Shown here: positions 7,942 through 16,112 of the stretch, one piece after another | Layout: each line of letters opens with the position of its first letter | Numbering within the stretch: position 1 is the stretch's first letter | From: Bacteroidota bacterium | GTDB taxonomy: Bacteria; Bacteroidota; Bacteroidia; Chitinophagales; Saprospiraceae | Direction: 5' to 3' | Length of the DNA stretch: 62,665 nt | NCBI GenBank assembly: GCA_016234735.1 | Contig: JACRAN010000113.1 | Span: 1 to 62,665, forward strand | The notes under the pieces: generated by a model | Databases searched by the model: none | Told to the model about the DNA's origin: nothing | Seen by the model: only the letters and a program-made list of their open reading frames with translations | Program-made: the position numbers and the translations under genes

Positions 7942-9264
7942 TCATTCGTCCATTAGTTCAACATACATTTCAGCCCTGACCAATTCGGAATCAGTTGACC
8001 CGTATTTTTCCTTTAATTCCTCTAGTTTCTGTTCTGCGTTTTTGCGGTCGTTTTTATCAATGTAATCGTAAAGTGCTTTGAGGTCTTTTTGTCCATCTTC
8101 TGGCCTAGCTTCTACTTCAAATACTTCTTCAAGGATTGAATTGCTATCCCTGTCTTCGGTATGGTACGGCGGGAATTTCCTCAGTTTAAAATCCTTTAGC
8201 ACAAAAACGTTCTCCGTAGGTACGCTGCTCAACACCTGCGGCGAGTGCGTGGTGAGGATAAACTGGATGTTGGGGAAGGTGCGGCGGAGGTTTGGGATGA
8301 TGGTGCGCTGCCAAGCGGGGTGGAGGTGTTGTTCTATTTCGTCTATGAGGACAATGCCAGACTTCATTAACACATCTGTTGGGGTTATATATTCATCATA
8401 AGCAAAAGTTAAGAATATTCTTCTAATAATATCGCCAGCCAAAGTGAATAAAGATTTTTCACCATCGGACAACTTGATAAATGGAAGTTCTTTTCCTTCT
8501 TTTTCAATAGTCAATTCTTCTTTAGGTCGTCGCTTCACTCTTGGCTTTTCTATGCCGGGCAAAAGTGTTGAGGTCACCTTCCTTAAAGATTCAAGTGCTA
8601 AATACCTATATTCGGGATTTACATTAAGTCTCTGTTCATGCTCAAAGTCTTCTACGTTTCTAAACCACTTAAAAAAATCATTGAAATCTAGTCTATTCTC
8701 AAATGCAGATAATAAAATGTTGCCCCTATTATAAACAGAGTCATCAGCTTCAAGAGAAGGCTGTTGGCTTGCATATCTGCTTGTCGGATAGTATTTAAAA
8801 AATGGCGTTCTTGTAAGAAACTTTTCCTCAAGAAACTTTCCTTCCTCAAGTCCTTTCTCCTCCTTGTCTTCAATGCTGTCATCACTTAATCTAATATCCC
8901 CTGATTCTGGCCATGTTTGAAAGTAACCATTTTCAGACTGTTCATGCCGAAAGACTACAACACCTAAATCATCAAATCCGAAAGTAGTATTTAGTGTAAA
9001 TTCCTTTTTGTCAATGTTTATATCTTTTTTACCCAGAATTCTGTGGTAAAGTAATCGGGCAGCTTCTTCGTTTCTTGGAGACTGAAATCTGACTAAATGA
9101 TAAAAGTACAAATGAACCGCATTCAAAATACTATCCAACACACTCGTCTTCCCGCTTCCATTCACCCCTACGAACACCGCCAGCCCGCTCTCACCATCCG
9201 GGAAGTCAATGGTCAAGTCCTCGAAGCCACGGAAGTTTTTCAGTTCCAGTTTTTTGATTCTCAT
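7942..9264 (-). CDS. ptuA: Septu defence ATPase PtuA
   Basis: This is a 440-residue AAA/ABC-type ATPase of the OLD/RecF-like group. The N-terminus is MRIKKLELKNFRGFEDLTIDF, typical of SMC-like defence ATPases. The Walker A motif is GVNGSGKT (33-40), the signature loop is KLSDGEKSLF near residue 265, and the Walker B motif is GIVLIDEIEQHLHP near residue 305. The H-loop is ILTTHSPQVLSS near 340. The C-terminal 80 residues are charged and helical. Its start overlaps the HEPN gene by 4 bp (ATGA) and it ends 3 bp before ptuB. It presumably senses infection and controls the HNH partner. There is no reverse transcriptase gene next to it, so this is not a retron-type Septu. Confidence 0.9.
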   Translation of the reverse strand: MRIKKLELKNFRGFEDLTIDFPDGESGLAVFVGVNGSGKTSVLDSILNAVHLYFYHLVRFQSPRNEEAARLLYHRILGKKDINIDKKEFTLNTTFGFDDLGVVVFRHEQSENGYFQTWPESGDIRLSDDSIEDKEEKGLEEGKFLEEKFLTRTPFFKYYPTSRYASQQPSLEADDSVYNRGNILLSAFENRLDFNDFFKWFRNVEDFEHEQRLNVNPEYRYLALESLRKVTSTLLPGIEKPRVKRRPKEELTIEKEGKELPFIKLSDGEKSLFTLAGDIIRRIFLTFAYDEYITPTDVLMKSGIVLIDEIEQHLHPAWQRTIIPNLRRTFPNIQFILTTHSPQVLSSVPTENVFVLKDFKLRKFPPYHTEDRDSNSILEEVFEVEARPEDGQKDLKALYDYIDKNDRKNAEQKLEELKEKYGSTDSELVRAEMYVELMDE

Positions 9265-9650
9265 GCTGTCGTTGTTTTAATTAGAAGTTCCCTAACTGCG
9301 CCACAAAACTGTTTCGCAAAGTCAACGGCTTCAGTTGCCACTTCTTTGTCTTCCAATATTTCGATGTCATAATCTGCACCTGTGCGTAGTTCAAAAACTG
9401 CGGTGAGCATGTGATTGAATTCAATTGGGAGTAAGTTGCTTTTCAAGTAAAGCTCCCGGAATTTACCGTGTGCGCCCGAATGTGATTTGGTGAAAATCCC
9501 ATGCACGAACAAGGCAGCACAAATTGATGAAAACATGGCATAGTAGGCACGGTTGGCTGCACCGTTCAACATGCCCCTCTCAAGCATCAACTCTGCCTCT
9601 TCCAGTTGGGCAGATGCCTTTCGGAAATATTTTTCAAGTTCTTCTTTCAT
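9261..9650 (-). CDS. HEPN-domain protein (UPF0332-like), putative toxin
   Basis: This is a 129-residue all-helical protein. The family core is AANRAYYAMFSSICAALF (31-48), then SHSGAHGKFRELYLKSNLLP and AFELR-like FELRTGADYD. In HEPN/MNT pairs, the HEPN protein is an RNase toxin restrained by the nucleotidyltransferase. The catalytic motif is usually Arg followed 4-6 residues later by His. Here Arg34 is present but the position after AYYAMF is Ser41 instead of the His seen in many relatives, so RNase activity is uncertain. It overlaps the MNT gene and ptuA by 4 bp each, which places it inside the Septu operon. Confidence 0.85.
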   Translation of the reverse strand: MKEELEKYFRKASAQLEEAELMLERGMLNGAANRAYYAMFSSICAALFVHGIFTKSHSGAHGKFRELYLKSNLLPIEFNHMLTAVFELRTGADYDIEILEDKEVATEAVDFAKQFCGAVRELLIKTTTA

Positions 9651-9976
9651 ACTTCAAAGCCTTCTTTTCTCACCCAATGGAGCAAGGGCGATTTCTCGTA
9701 AAGAAATTGCGAAAGCGAATAGGGTTGAAATGAAATTTCAACGTTGTGCTTCAAAATCAATGGATGCACGACTTCGCTCATGCCCATAATTTCCCGGTAT
9801 TTTTTGATTTGTTCATCCTTCAGCACCACCAAAAAATCCACGTCCGACTCCTCGTGCGCATCGCCCCGGGCGTAGCTTCCGTACAGGATGACCTTCGCCA
9901 GCCGGTTGCCGTACAGCCCGGTCACCGCCGCCTTGAAATCGGCGATAAGTGCTTGTTGTTCAGCAGGTTGTAGCAT
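9647..9976 (-). CDS. Minimal nucleotidyltransferase (MNT), putative antitoxin
   Basis: This is a 109-residue nucleotidyltransferase of the MNT/KNTase group. The active site is GSYARGDAHEESDVDFLV (33-50), with the GS motif and the two metal-binding aspartates D45 and D47; a further acidic residue is in HNVEISF. In characterised HEPN/MNT systems, the MNT protein neutralises the HEPN toxin by adding AMP to it. The start codon overlaps the recR stop (TGATG), and its own stop overlaps the HEPN start. It is less AT-rich than the Septu genes downstream. Confidence 0.88.
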   Translation of the reverse strand: MLQPAEQQALIADFKAAVTGLYGNRLAKVILYGSYARGDAHEESDVDFLVVLKDEQIKKYREIMGMSEVVHPLILKHNVEISFQPYSLSQFLYEKSPLLHWVRKEGFEV

Positions 9977-10590
9977 CAGTCATTGTTTAGTTTATACGGC
10001 ACCCTCGCCACAATGCTCCGCCCCAGCGTCACCTCGTCGGCATACTCCAACTCACCGCCGAAGCTCACGCCACGGGCGATGCTGCTCACGCTCACCGGGC
10101 TGTCCTTCAGTTTTTTGGTGATGTAGAACATCGTGGTGTCGCCCTCAATGGTGGGGCTGATGGCGAGGATGATTTCCCGGATTTCGCCAGCGGCGACGCG
10201 GTGCAGCAGCGAATCAATCGTCAGCTCGCCGGGGCCGATGCCTTCCAGTGGGTTGATGAGGCCGCCGAGCACGTGGTACAGGCCCCGGTACTGCGAAGTG
10301 TCCTCGATGGCCATCACATCCCGGATGCTCTCCACCACGCAGACCAGCGAGCGGTCACGGCGCTTGTCGGCGCAGACTTGGCAGATGGGTTCGTCGCTCA
10401 GGTTGTGGCAAATGGTGCAGTGCTGGATGCGCCGCCGCATGTTGACGATGGCCTCGGCGAACTGCTCGGCGGCCTCCGGCGACTTGCCGACGAGGTGCAG
10501 CGTCAGGCGCAGCGCCGTCTTCCGCCCGATGCCGGGCAGGCTGGCGAAGGCTTCCACGGATTGTTCTATCAGTTTTGAAGAAAAATTCAT
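9976..10590 (-). CDS. recR: Recombination mediator protein RecR
   Basis: This is a 204-residue protein at normal length for RecR. The helix-hairpin-helix is SLPGIGRKTALRLTLHLV (17-34). The zinc finger has four cysteines (CTICHNLSDEPICQVC, about 57-72). The Toprim domain begins with LVCVVESIRDVMAIE and includes YHVLGGLINPLEGIGPG. RecR loads RecA on gapped DNA with RecO/RecF. It is the first gene of a minus-strand string that continues without gap into MNT, HEPN, PtuA and PtuB, so a housekeeping repair gene may drive the defence genes. Confidence 0.95.
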   Translation of the reverse strand: MNFSSKLIEQSVEAFASLPGIGRKTALRLTLHLVGKSPEAAEQFAEAIVNMRRRIQHCTICHNLSDEPICQVCADKRRDRSLVCVVESIRDVMAIEDTSQYRGLYHVLGGLINPLEGIGPGELTIDSLLHRVAAGEIREIILAISPTIEGDTTMFYITKKLKDSPVSVSSIARGVSFGGELEYADEVTLGRSIVARVPYKLNND

Positions 10591-10652
10591 GTTGTTTCAA
10601 TTGGCAGTGGTCGCCTCAAATCCTCAAACCCTCACAGTCTCAACCACTTCTT

Positions 10653-10783
10653 TAATTTTGCACCGCTTTTTAAAAACCAAAAACGGTGTATTCCATTTTG
10701 AGAAGCGAAATTATCTCATTTTTGCGAAGTTTAACCCCCGACCTCCGAAACTCACTAACTCGAAACTCGAAACTCAAAACTGA
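10653..10783. promoter_or_regulatory. recR/pdhC divergent region with a -7 box and an AACTCGA array
   Basis: TAATTTTG at 10653-10660 fits the Bacteroidota -7 element for the plus strand (pdhC), but no TTG lies at the right distance. 10745-10783 is a degenerate period-7 array (AACTCAC, TAACTCG, AACTCGA, AACTCAA) ending 4 bp before the pdhC start. Confidence 0.45.
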
Positions 10784-10786
10784 GTA

Positions 10787-12088
10787 ATGGCTGAAATTAT
10801 CAAAATGCCCCGCATGAGCGATACGATGACCGAAGGCAACATCGTGGCATGGCACAAAAAAGAAGGCGACAAAGTGTCGCCGGGCGACCTGCTCGCCGAA
10901 ATCGAAACCGACAAGGCGACGATGGATTTCGAGAGCCTGTGGGAAGGTCACCTGCTGCACATCGCCGTGAAGGATGGCGTGGTGCCGGTGGAGGGACTGA
11001 TTGCCGTCATCGGCAAGCCGGGCGAGGACTGGCAGTCGCAGGTGGGCAATGGCATCCCGATAGCTATCGGGACAACATCCAACGGGCAGGCGAAGGTCGC
11101 CGAAGCAGCCCCCAAATCTGCCGCTGCATCACCGGCGATGGAAGTTGCAGCACATTCCGAGGCAGTGCCCGGCGCAGCGGTCCCGATAGCTATCGGGAGG
11201 GTGAAAGCATCGCCGTTGGCGAAAAGCATTGCGAAGGAAGCGGGCCTCGACATCGCTGCGGTGCAAGGCTCCGGCGATGGTGGACGCATCGTGCGGCGCG
11301 ACGTGGAGGCCGTGCTGGAAGCCAAAAGCACCGCCCCGGCGGCGGTTCCGGCTGCCAAACCTGCGGCGGTTCCGACCGTGCCGTCGTTCAGTTTTGCCGA
11401 AGGCGAGGCTTACGAAGAAAAACCGGTCAGCCAGATGCGCAAGGCCATCGCCCGCCGCCTGAGCGAGAGCAAATTCACGTCCCCGCACTTCTACCTCACG
11501 ATGGAAGTGAACATGGACAAGGCGGTAGAACTGCGCCCGAAACTCAACGAACTGGCCGCCCCGGTCAAGATTTCGTTCAACGACATCCTGATAAAAGCGG
11601 CAGCGGCAGCCCTGCGCAGGCACCCAGCCGTGAACTCTTCGTGGCTCGGCGACAAAATCCGCTACAACCAGCACATCAACATCGGGGTGGCGGTGGCGGT
11701 GGAGGACGGGCTGCTCGTGCCGGTCATCCGTCATGCCGACCTGAAATCGCTGTCGCAGATCAACACGGAGGTGAAGTTGATGGCGGAAAAAGCGCGCAGC
11801 AAAAAGCTGCAACCGGACGAAATGAGCGGCAACACGTTCACCATCTCCAACCTCGGCATGTACGGCATCGAAGAGTTCACGGGCATCATCAACCCGCCGG
11901 ACGCCTGCATCCTGGCGGTGGGGGCCATCCTCCAGAAGCCCATCGTGAAGGACGGCCAAATCGTGGTGGGCAACATGATGAAACTGACGCTCTCCTGCGA
12001 CCACCGGGTGGTGGACGGTGCCACCGGGTCGGAGTTCCTGCAAACGCTGAAAAACATGCTCGAAGAGCCGGCGCGGATGTTGGTTTGA
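10787..12088 (+). CDS. pdhC: Pyruvate dehydrogenase complex dihydrolipoamide acetyltransferase (E2)
   Basis: This is a 433-residue E2 subunit. Residues 1-80 are a lipoyl domain with the lipoylated lysine in EIETDKATMDFES (K43). Residues about 138-175 are the peripheral subunit-binding domain (KASPLAKSIAKEAGLDIAAVQGSG...). Residues about 205-433 are the catalytic domain, with SCDHRVVDGATGSEF carrying the active-site His near 404. The enzyme transfers acetyl groups from E1 to CoA in the pyruvate dehydrogenase core. Two 18-bp palindromes (TCCCGATAGCTATCGGGA) are built into the coding sequence, one just after the lipoyl domain and one just before the subunit-binding domain, each read as PIAIG. 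Both fall in flexible linkers. Confidence 0.93.
   Translation: MAEIIKMPRMSDTMTEGNIVAWHKKEGDKVSPGDLLAEIETDKATMDFESLWEGHLLHIAVKDGVVPVEGLIAVIGKPGEDWQSQVGNGIPIAIGTTSNGQAKVAEAAPKSAAASPAMEVAAHSEAVPGAAVPIAIGRVKASPLAKSIAKEAGLDIAAVQGSGDGGRIVRRDVEAVLEAKSTAPAAVPAAKPAAVPTVPSFSFAEGEAYEEKPVSQMRKAIARRLSESKFTSPHFYLTMEVNMDKAVELRPKLNELAAPVKISFNDILIKAAAAALRRHPAVNSSWLGDKIRYNQHINIGVAVAVEDGLLVPVIRHADLKSLSQINTEVKLMAEKARSKKLQPDEMSGNTFTISNLGMYGIEEFTGIINPPDACILAVGAILQKPIVKDGQIVVGNMMKLTLSCDHRVVDGATGSEFLQTLKNMLEEPARMLV
11055..11072. repeat. HIP-like palindrome, copy 1
   Basis: Perfect 18-bp palindrome TCCCGATAGCTATCGGGA in the first linker of pdhC (about residues 90-96). The same 16-bp core recurs at 11182 and 41081. 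Confidence 0.95.
11181..11198. repeat. HIP-like palindrome, copy 2
   Basis: Identical 18-bp palindrome, 126 bp from copy 1, in the second linker of pdhC (about residues 132-138), in the same reading frame relative to the palindrome. Confidence 0.95.
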
Positions 12089-12111
12089 CGGCTCGGCAGC
12101 TAAGAGTTTTT

Positions 12112-12158
12112 GCGCCCCCAGGCACTTGAAATGGATGCCTGGGGGCGCTGTGTTTTTT
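12112..12158 (+). terminator. Intrinsic terminator after pdhC
   Basis: A perfect 13-bp stem (GCGCCCCCAGGCA at 12112-12124 with 12136-12148) has an 11-nt loop and is followed by TGTGTTTTTT. Confidence 0.85.
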
Positions 12159-12194
12159 AAACTTTAGCAAAACTCAATTTCCAGAAAAGCTGTT

Positions 12195-12202
12195 TATCTT
12201 TG
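12195..12202 (+). promoter_or_regulatory. -7 box for tRNA-Leu
   Basis: TATCTTTG fits TAnnTTTG and lies 50 bp before the tRNA. There is no TTG at the expected -33 spacing, so this is a partial match. Confidence 0.5.
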
Positions 12203-12251
12203 CCCCACTTTTGCCGAAAGGTGAATTTTAAGGATTGATAATCAGGGAGTT

Positions 12252-12333
12252 GCGGGTGTGGCGAAACTGGTAGACGCGCCAGACTTAGGATCTGGTGCCG
12301 CAAGGCTTGGGGGTTCGAGTCCCTTCACCCGCA
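12252..12333 (+). tRNA. tRNA-Leu (anticodon UAG)
   Basis: This is an 82-nt tRNA. The acceptor stem GCGGGTG (12252-12258) pairs with CACCCGC (12326-12332), with discriminator A. The anticodon stem is CCAGA/TCTGG around the loop CTTAGGA, which gives anticodon TAG and reads CUA and related Leu codons. The long variable arm (TGCCGCAAGGCTT) is typical of class II tRNA-Leu, and the T loop is GGTTCGAGTC. CCA is not encoded. A period-7 hairpin begins 20 bp downstream. Confidence 0.96.
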
Positions 12334-12352
12334 CGTTTTTTGGAGTTATGGG

Positions 12353-12428
12353 TTGAAAGTTATGAGTTATGAGTTGAACATCATCCAACGGTCTTTTCAA
12401 CTCATAACTCATAACTCATAACTTTCAA
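12353..12428. repeat. Inverted pair of GAGTTAT/ATAACTC period-7 arrays
   Basis: The left arm 12353-12378 and right arm 12396-12428 are reverse complements, except that the right arm carries exactly one extra 7-bp unit (33 versus 26 nt). It sits between tRNA-Leu and tig. Confidence 0.95.
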
Positions 12429-12471
12429 AGCCCTCCACGCCGATTTTTTCAAAAACTAAGCAAATTTCACC

Positions 12472-13905
12472 ATGCCTAAAGTAGTCAGAGAGGACATCGA
12501 TGCACTCAACGCCGTGCTCACCATCACCATCGAAAAGGAAGATTATGAGCCTGGTTTCAAAAAAGAACTCAGCAAACTCAAGGATAAGGCGGCCATCAGG
12601 GGCTTCCGGCGCGGCAAAACGCCGATGGGCTTTTTGAAAAAAATGTACGGCAAAGGGCTGCTGGGCGAAATCGTGTCGGACATGCTCCAAAAAGAACTGT
12701 CCGGCGTGATGAACAGCGACGAAATCTCCGTGCTGGGCCAACCGCTGCCGGTAGAAGGCCAGCAGCCGGTCAATTTTGACCAAAATAACTTGGACACGTA
12801 CTCCTTCAAATTTGAATTGGGCAAGGCACCGGATTTTGACGTGAAGGGCCTGGGTGCAGAAAACGTGTACCAAGTGTACAAGGTGGAAGTGCCTGCCGAG
12901 AAGGTGGAGGAGCGCCTCGACTTCATCCGCAAGCGCCGTGGCGAACGGGTGGAAACGGACGGACCCATCGAAGGGACCGACATGATTGCGTTCAGCGCGG
13001 TGGAACTGGACGGCGATGCTCCGAAAGACAACGGCTGGAAGACGACTTTTTCCATCCTGTTCAACCGGGTGGCGGAAGGGCCGGTGAAGGAGGAACTGAA
13101 AAACAAGAAAAAAGGCGATGCCATCCGTTTCAACATCTACGAACTGGAGGAAGGAATCGAGCGGGAGAACGTGAAAAAATACCTGCTCAATTTCACCAAA
13201 GCCGACCTCGAAGAAGGCACCGAAACCGGCGAAATGTACGAAGCGACCATCGAAAGCGTAACCCGCGTGGTGCCTGCCGAACTGACGCAGGAATTGTTCG
13301 ACCAGATGTTCGGCGAAGGTGAAGTGACCAGCGAAGCCGAGTTCAGGGACAAAATCGCCGAGAACCTGGCGACCGACCACCAGGGCCAGGTGGACTCGCT
13401 GCTGTACCGCGACCTGCGCAAACGGCTGACAAAGCTGAACCGCGATGCCATGCCCCTGCCCAACGATTTCATCAAGCGGTGGCTGAAAGCCAGCCAGGAA
13501 AAAGATGCCGACAAACTCATCAACGACTACGACAACTTCGCCGACGACATGCGGTGGACGTTGATAAAAAACAAGCTCTACAAGCAATACAACTTTGAGG
13601 TGAGCGAAGAGGAAATCAAGGATGTGGCGTACAACCGGGTGGCCGGGTACTTCGGCGGCTACTACGACCCGAAGATGCTGGAACCTGTCGTGAAGCGGAT
13701 GCTGGAAGATCCGGAAAGCGTGAACGGCCTCGCCAGCGATGTGCTCACCGACAAGCTGTTCCGCCAGCTGAAATCGGAAATCATGTTGATGGAGGTGCCT
13801 ATCTCCGAGGCCGATTTTAAGGAAAAACACGAAGCGGTAATGGACGAGGAGGAAGAGCGGGCCAAACTGCGCAAAGGCCCCGTTGCGTCGGACGAGGAGG
13901 AATAA
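12472..13905 (+). CDS. tig: Trigger factor, ribosome-associated chaperone and peptidyl-prolyl isomerase
   Basis: This is a 477-residue trigger factor, a usual length for Bacteroidota. The ribosome-binding domain contains the signature GFRRGKTPMGFLKKMYG (about 43-59), matching the GFRxGKxP motif. The middle FKBP-like part is strongly diverged, as is common in this phylum, so PPIase activity is uncertain. The C-terminal part is helical and charged and ends in acidic residues (SDEEE). It binds nascent chains at the tunnel exit. It is followed by clpP and clpX, the classic tig-clpP-clpX order. Confidence 0.93.
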   Translation: MPKVVREDIDALNAVLTITIEKEDYEPGFKKELSKLKDKAAIRGFRRGKTPMGFLKKMYGKGLLGEIVSDMLQKELSGVMNSDEISVLGQPLPVEGQQPVNFDQNNLDTYSFKFELGKAPDFDVKGLGAENVYQVYKVEVPAEKVEERLDFIRKRRGERVETDGPIEGTDMIAFSAVELDGDAPKDNGWKTTFSILFNRVAEGPVKEELKNKKKGDAIRFNIYELEEGIERENVKKYLLNFTKADLEEGTETGEMYEATIESVTRVVPAELTQELFDQMFGEGEVTSEAEFRDKIAENLATDHQGQVDSLLYRDLRKRLTKLNRDAMPLPNDFIKRWLKASQEKDADKLINDYDNFADDMRWTLIKNKLYKQYNFEVSEEEIKDVAYNRVAGYFGGYYDPKMLEPVVKRMLEDPESVNGLASDVLTDKLFRQLKSEIMLMEVPISEADFKEKHEAVMDEEEERAKLRKGPVASDEEE

Positions 13906-14051
13906 CTTTCAGCGCTGTTTCAACTACATTAACAAAAAGGCGTTTAATTGCATGTTGGTTAGCGTCTGAGCAAATTGGTTTTTTAAAAAATACGCTGCAC
14001 GCTAAAACTCCAACATGCCAACACGCCAACACGCAAAATAAAAATACACTC

Positions 14052-14756
14052 ATGTTTCACAAAGACGAATTCCTGAAGTATGCGACCAAGCACCTCGGCA
14101 TGAGCACCATGCACCTGGAGCAGTACGCAGAAAAAACCGCCCGGACCCTCCCGGATGTGGTCGGGTTCACCCCCAACGTCATTGAGGAGAGGCCGATGAA
14201 CGTCGTCGGGCTGGACGTTTTCTCCCGCCTGATGATGGACCGGATTATCTTCCTCGGTGTGCCCATCAACGATTACGTGGCCAACGTGGTGCAGGCGCAA
14301 CTGCTCTTCCTCGACTCCACCGACAACAAGCGGGACGTGCAGATGTACGTGAACAGCCCCGGCGGCTCCGTGACGGCTGGACTCGGCATCTACGACACCA
14401 TGCAGTACATCTCGCCGGACATCGGCACCATCTGCACCGGCCTGGCCGCTTCGATGGCCGCTGTGTTGCTGGCCGCCGGCACGAACGGCAAGCGCACCTG
14501 CCTCCAACACGCCAGGGTGATGATCCATCAGCCGCTGGGCGGGATGCAGGGACAGGTGACGGAAATGGAAATCACCTACCGCCTCATCAAGGCGATGCAG
14601 AAAGATTTGTACGAAATCCTGGTGATACACACTGGCCAGACTTACGAAATCATCGAAAAAGACTGCGACCGTGACAACTGGATGACGGCCATTGAAGCAA
14701 AAGAATACGGCCTCATCGATGAAGTGCTGGCGCGTCCGAAGTTGAAGAAAGCATGA
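14052..14756 (+). CDS. clpP: ATP-dependent Clp protease proteolytic subunit
   Basis: This is a 234-residue serine protease, slightly longer at the N-terminus than E. coli ClpP. The catalytic Ser134 is in GLAASMAAVLL, His159 is in RVMIHQPLGG, and the Asp is in KDCDRDNWM (about 206-208). MYVNSPGGSVTAGL forms the oxyanion region. It assembles into a tetradecamer that degrades substrates delivered by ClpX, encoded next. A short N-terminal extension (about 40 residues) precedes the ERPMNVVGLDVFSRL core. A degenerate array of CCAACACG-like units (13999-14035) precedes the gene. Confidence 0.95.
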   Translation: MFHKDEFLKYATKHLGMSTMHLEQYAEKTARTLPDVVGFTPNVIEERPMNVVGLDVFSRLMMDRIIFLGVPINDYVANVVQAQLLFLDSTDNKRDVQMYVNSPGGSVTAGLGIYDTMQYISPDIGTICTGLAASMAAVLLAAGTNGKRTCLQHARVMIHQPLGGMQGQVTEMEITYRLIKAMQKDLYEILVIHTGQTYEIIEKDCDRDNWMTAIEAKEYGLIDEVLARPKLKKA

Positions 14757-14766
14757 TTTTTGCCCT

Positions 14767-14804
14767 CAAAGTTTAGGGCCTGTCCGTTCGGCCCTTGAAC
14801 TTTG
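14767..14804 (+). promoter_or_regulatory. Hairpin between clpP and clpX
   Basis: CAAAGTTTAGGGCC pairs imperfectly with GGCCCTTGAACTTTG across a 9-nt loop. It is followed by a weak T-run (GTATTTTAAC), so it could be a leaky terminator or a processing site that lowers clpX relative to clpP. Confidence 0.5.
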
Positions 14805-14838
14805 AAGTATTTTAACCTTCGAATTTTTTTTTTAAAAA

Positions 14839-16095
14839 ATGCGGCGAAGCAAGCAAAACTACCGTTGTTCTTTTTGTGGGAAAGACAAATCCGAGGCACT
14901 CATCCTCATCGCAGGCGTGGAAGGCCACATCTGCGAGGTGTGCGTGGAGCAGGCTGTTGACATCATCGAGGAAGAACTGTACGGCAACAAAAAACAGCAG
15001 GCTCCGCCCCCGCCATCTTCCGAATTCAACCTGCCGGACAACCTGACCCCGATGGCCATCAAAAAACACCTCGACCTGTACGTCATCGGGCAGGACGAGG
15101 CGAAAAAAACGCTTTCTGTCGCCGTTTACAACCATTACAAACGACTGCGCCAGGCCAACCAGGACGATGTGGAGATTGAAAAATCCAACGTGCTTTTCGT
15201 CGGCGAAACCGGAACGGGCAAAACCCTGTTGGCCAAAACCATCGCCAAATTGCTCAACGTACCCTTCGCCATTGTCGATGCCACGGTTTTTACCGAGGCA
15301 GGTTACGTGGGCGAAGACGTGGAGAGCATCCTCTCCCGCCTGCTCCAGGTTTGCGATTTCAACGTGGCCGCTGCCGAGCGGGGCATCGTGTACATCGACG
15401 AGATTGACAAAATTGCCCGCAAAAGCGACAACCCCTCCATCACCCGCGACGTGTCGGGAGAGGGCGTGCAGCAGGGCATGTTGAAAATGCTGGAAGGCAC
15501 CGACGTGAACGTGCCACCGCAGGGCGGGCGCAAGCACCCGGAGCAAAAATTGGTGAAAGTCAACACCCAAAACATACTTTTCATTTGCGGCGGTGCCTTC
15601 GACGGCATCGAAAAGCACATCGCCCGCCGCATGAACACCCACGTGATTGGCTACAAAGCCGACGAAGTCAATAGCCTCATTGACCGCGACAACCTCATCC
15701 GGTACGTCAACCACATGGACTTGAAGCGGTTCGGCCTCATCCCCGAACTGGTGGGCCGCCTGCCGGTGGCCACCTACCTCGAACCGCTCGACCTCGACAC
15801 GCTGCGCCGTATCCTGACCGAGCCGAGGAACGCCCTGCTCAAGCAGTACACCAAACTGTTTGCCCTTGAAGGCATCCGCCTGAGTTTCTCGCCGGAGGCC
15901 ATTTATTTCATCGCCCAGAAGGCGCTCGATCTGCGGTTGGGTGCCAGGGGCCTGCGTTCCATTTGCGAGATTGTGATGAAAGATGCCATGTTCGAGTTGC
16001 CCTCGCAGAAGGACATCCGGGAGTTCAAAGTGACAGAGGCATACGTCATCGAAAAATTCGAGCGCTCCAAATTCGGCCTGTTGAAAGCAGCGTAA
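14839..16095 (+). CDS. clpX: ATP-dependent Clp protease ATP-binding subunit ClpX
   Basis: This is a 418-residue AAA+ unfoldase. The N-terminal zinc-binding domain has CSFC and CEVC (YRCSFCGK ... [10 protein letters not shown], 10-40). Walker A is [12 protein letters not shown], Walker B is [17 protein letters not shown], and the pore loop is GYVGED. Sensor residues lie in [11 protein letters not shown]. It unfolds tagged proteins for ClpP. The gene ends 17 bp before truA, so the two may be co-transcribed. Confidence 0.96.
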   Translation: MRRSKQNYRCSFCGKDKSEALILIAGVEGHICEVCVEQAVDIIEEELYGNKKQQAPPPPSSEFNLPDNLTPMAIKKHLDLYVIGQDEAKKTLSVAVYNHYKRLRQANQDDVEIEKSNVLFVGETGTGKTLLAKTIAKLLNVPFAIVDATVFTEAGYVGEDVESILSRLLQVCDFNVAAAERGIVYIDEIDKIARKSDNPSITRDVSGEGVQQGMLKMLEGTDVNVPPQGGRKHPEQKLVKVNTQNILFICGGAFDGIEKHIARRMNTHVIGYKADEVNSLIDRDNLIRYVNHMDLKRFGLIPELVGRLPVATYLEPLDLDTLRRILTEPRNALLKQYTKLFALEGIRLSFSPEAIYFIAQKALDLRLGARGLRSICEIVMKDAMFELPSQKDIREFKVTEAYVIEKFERSKFGLLKAA

Positions 16096-16112
16096 AACGG
16101 CTACCTTTCGCC

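Noticed and set aside
7234-9976. Retron-type Septu
   Set aside because: PtuA and PtuB are present but there is no reverse transcriptase gene and no msr/msd-like structured region nearby.
12409-13830. 473-codon minus-strand frame opposite tig
   Set aside because: Phe/His-rich antisense shadow of trigger factor.
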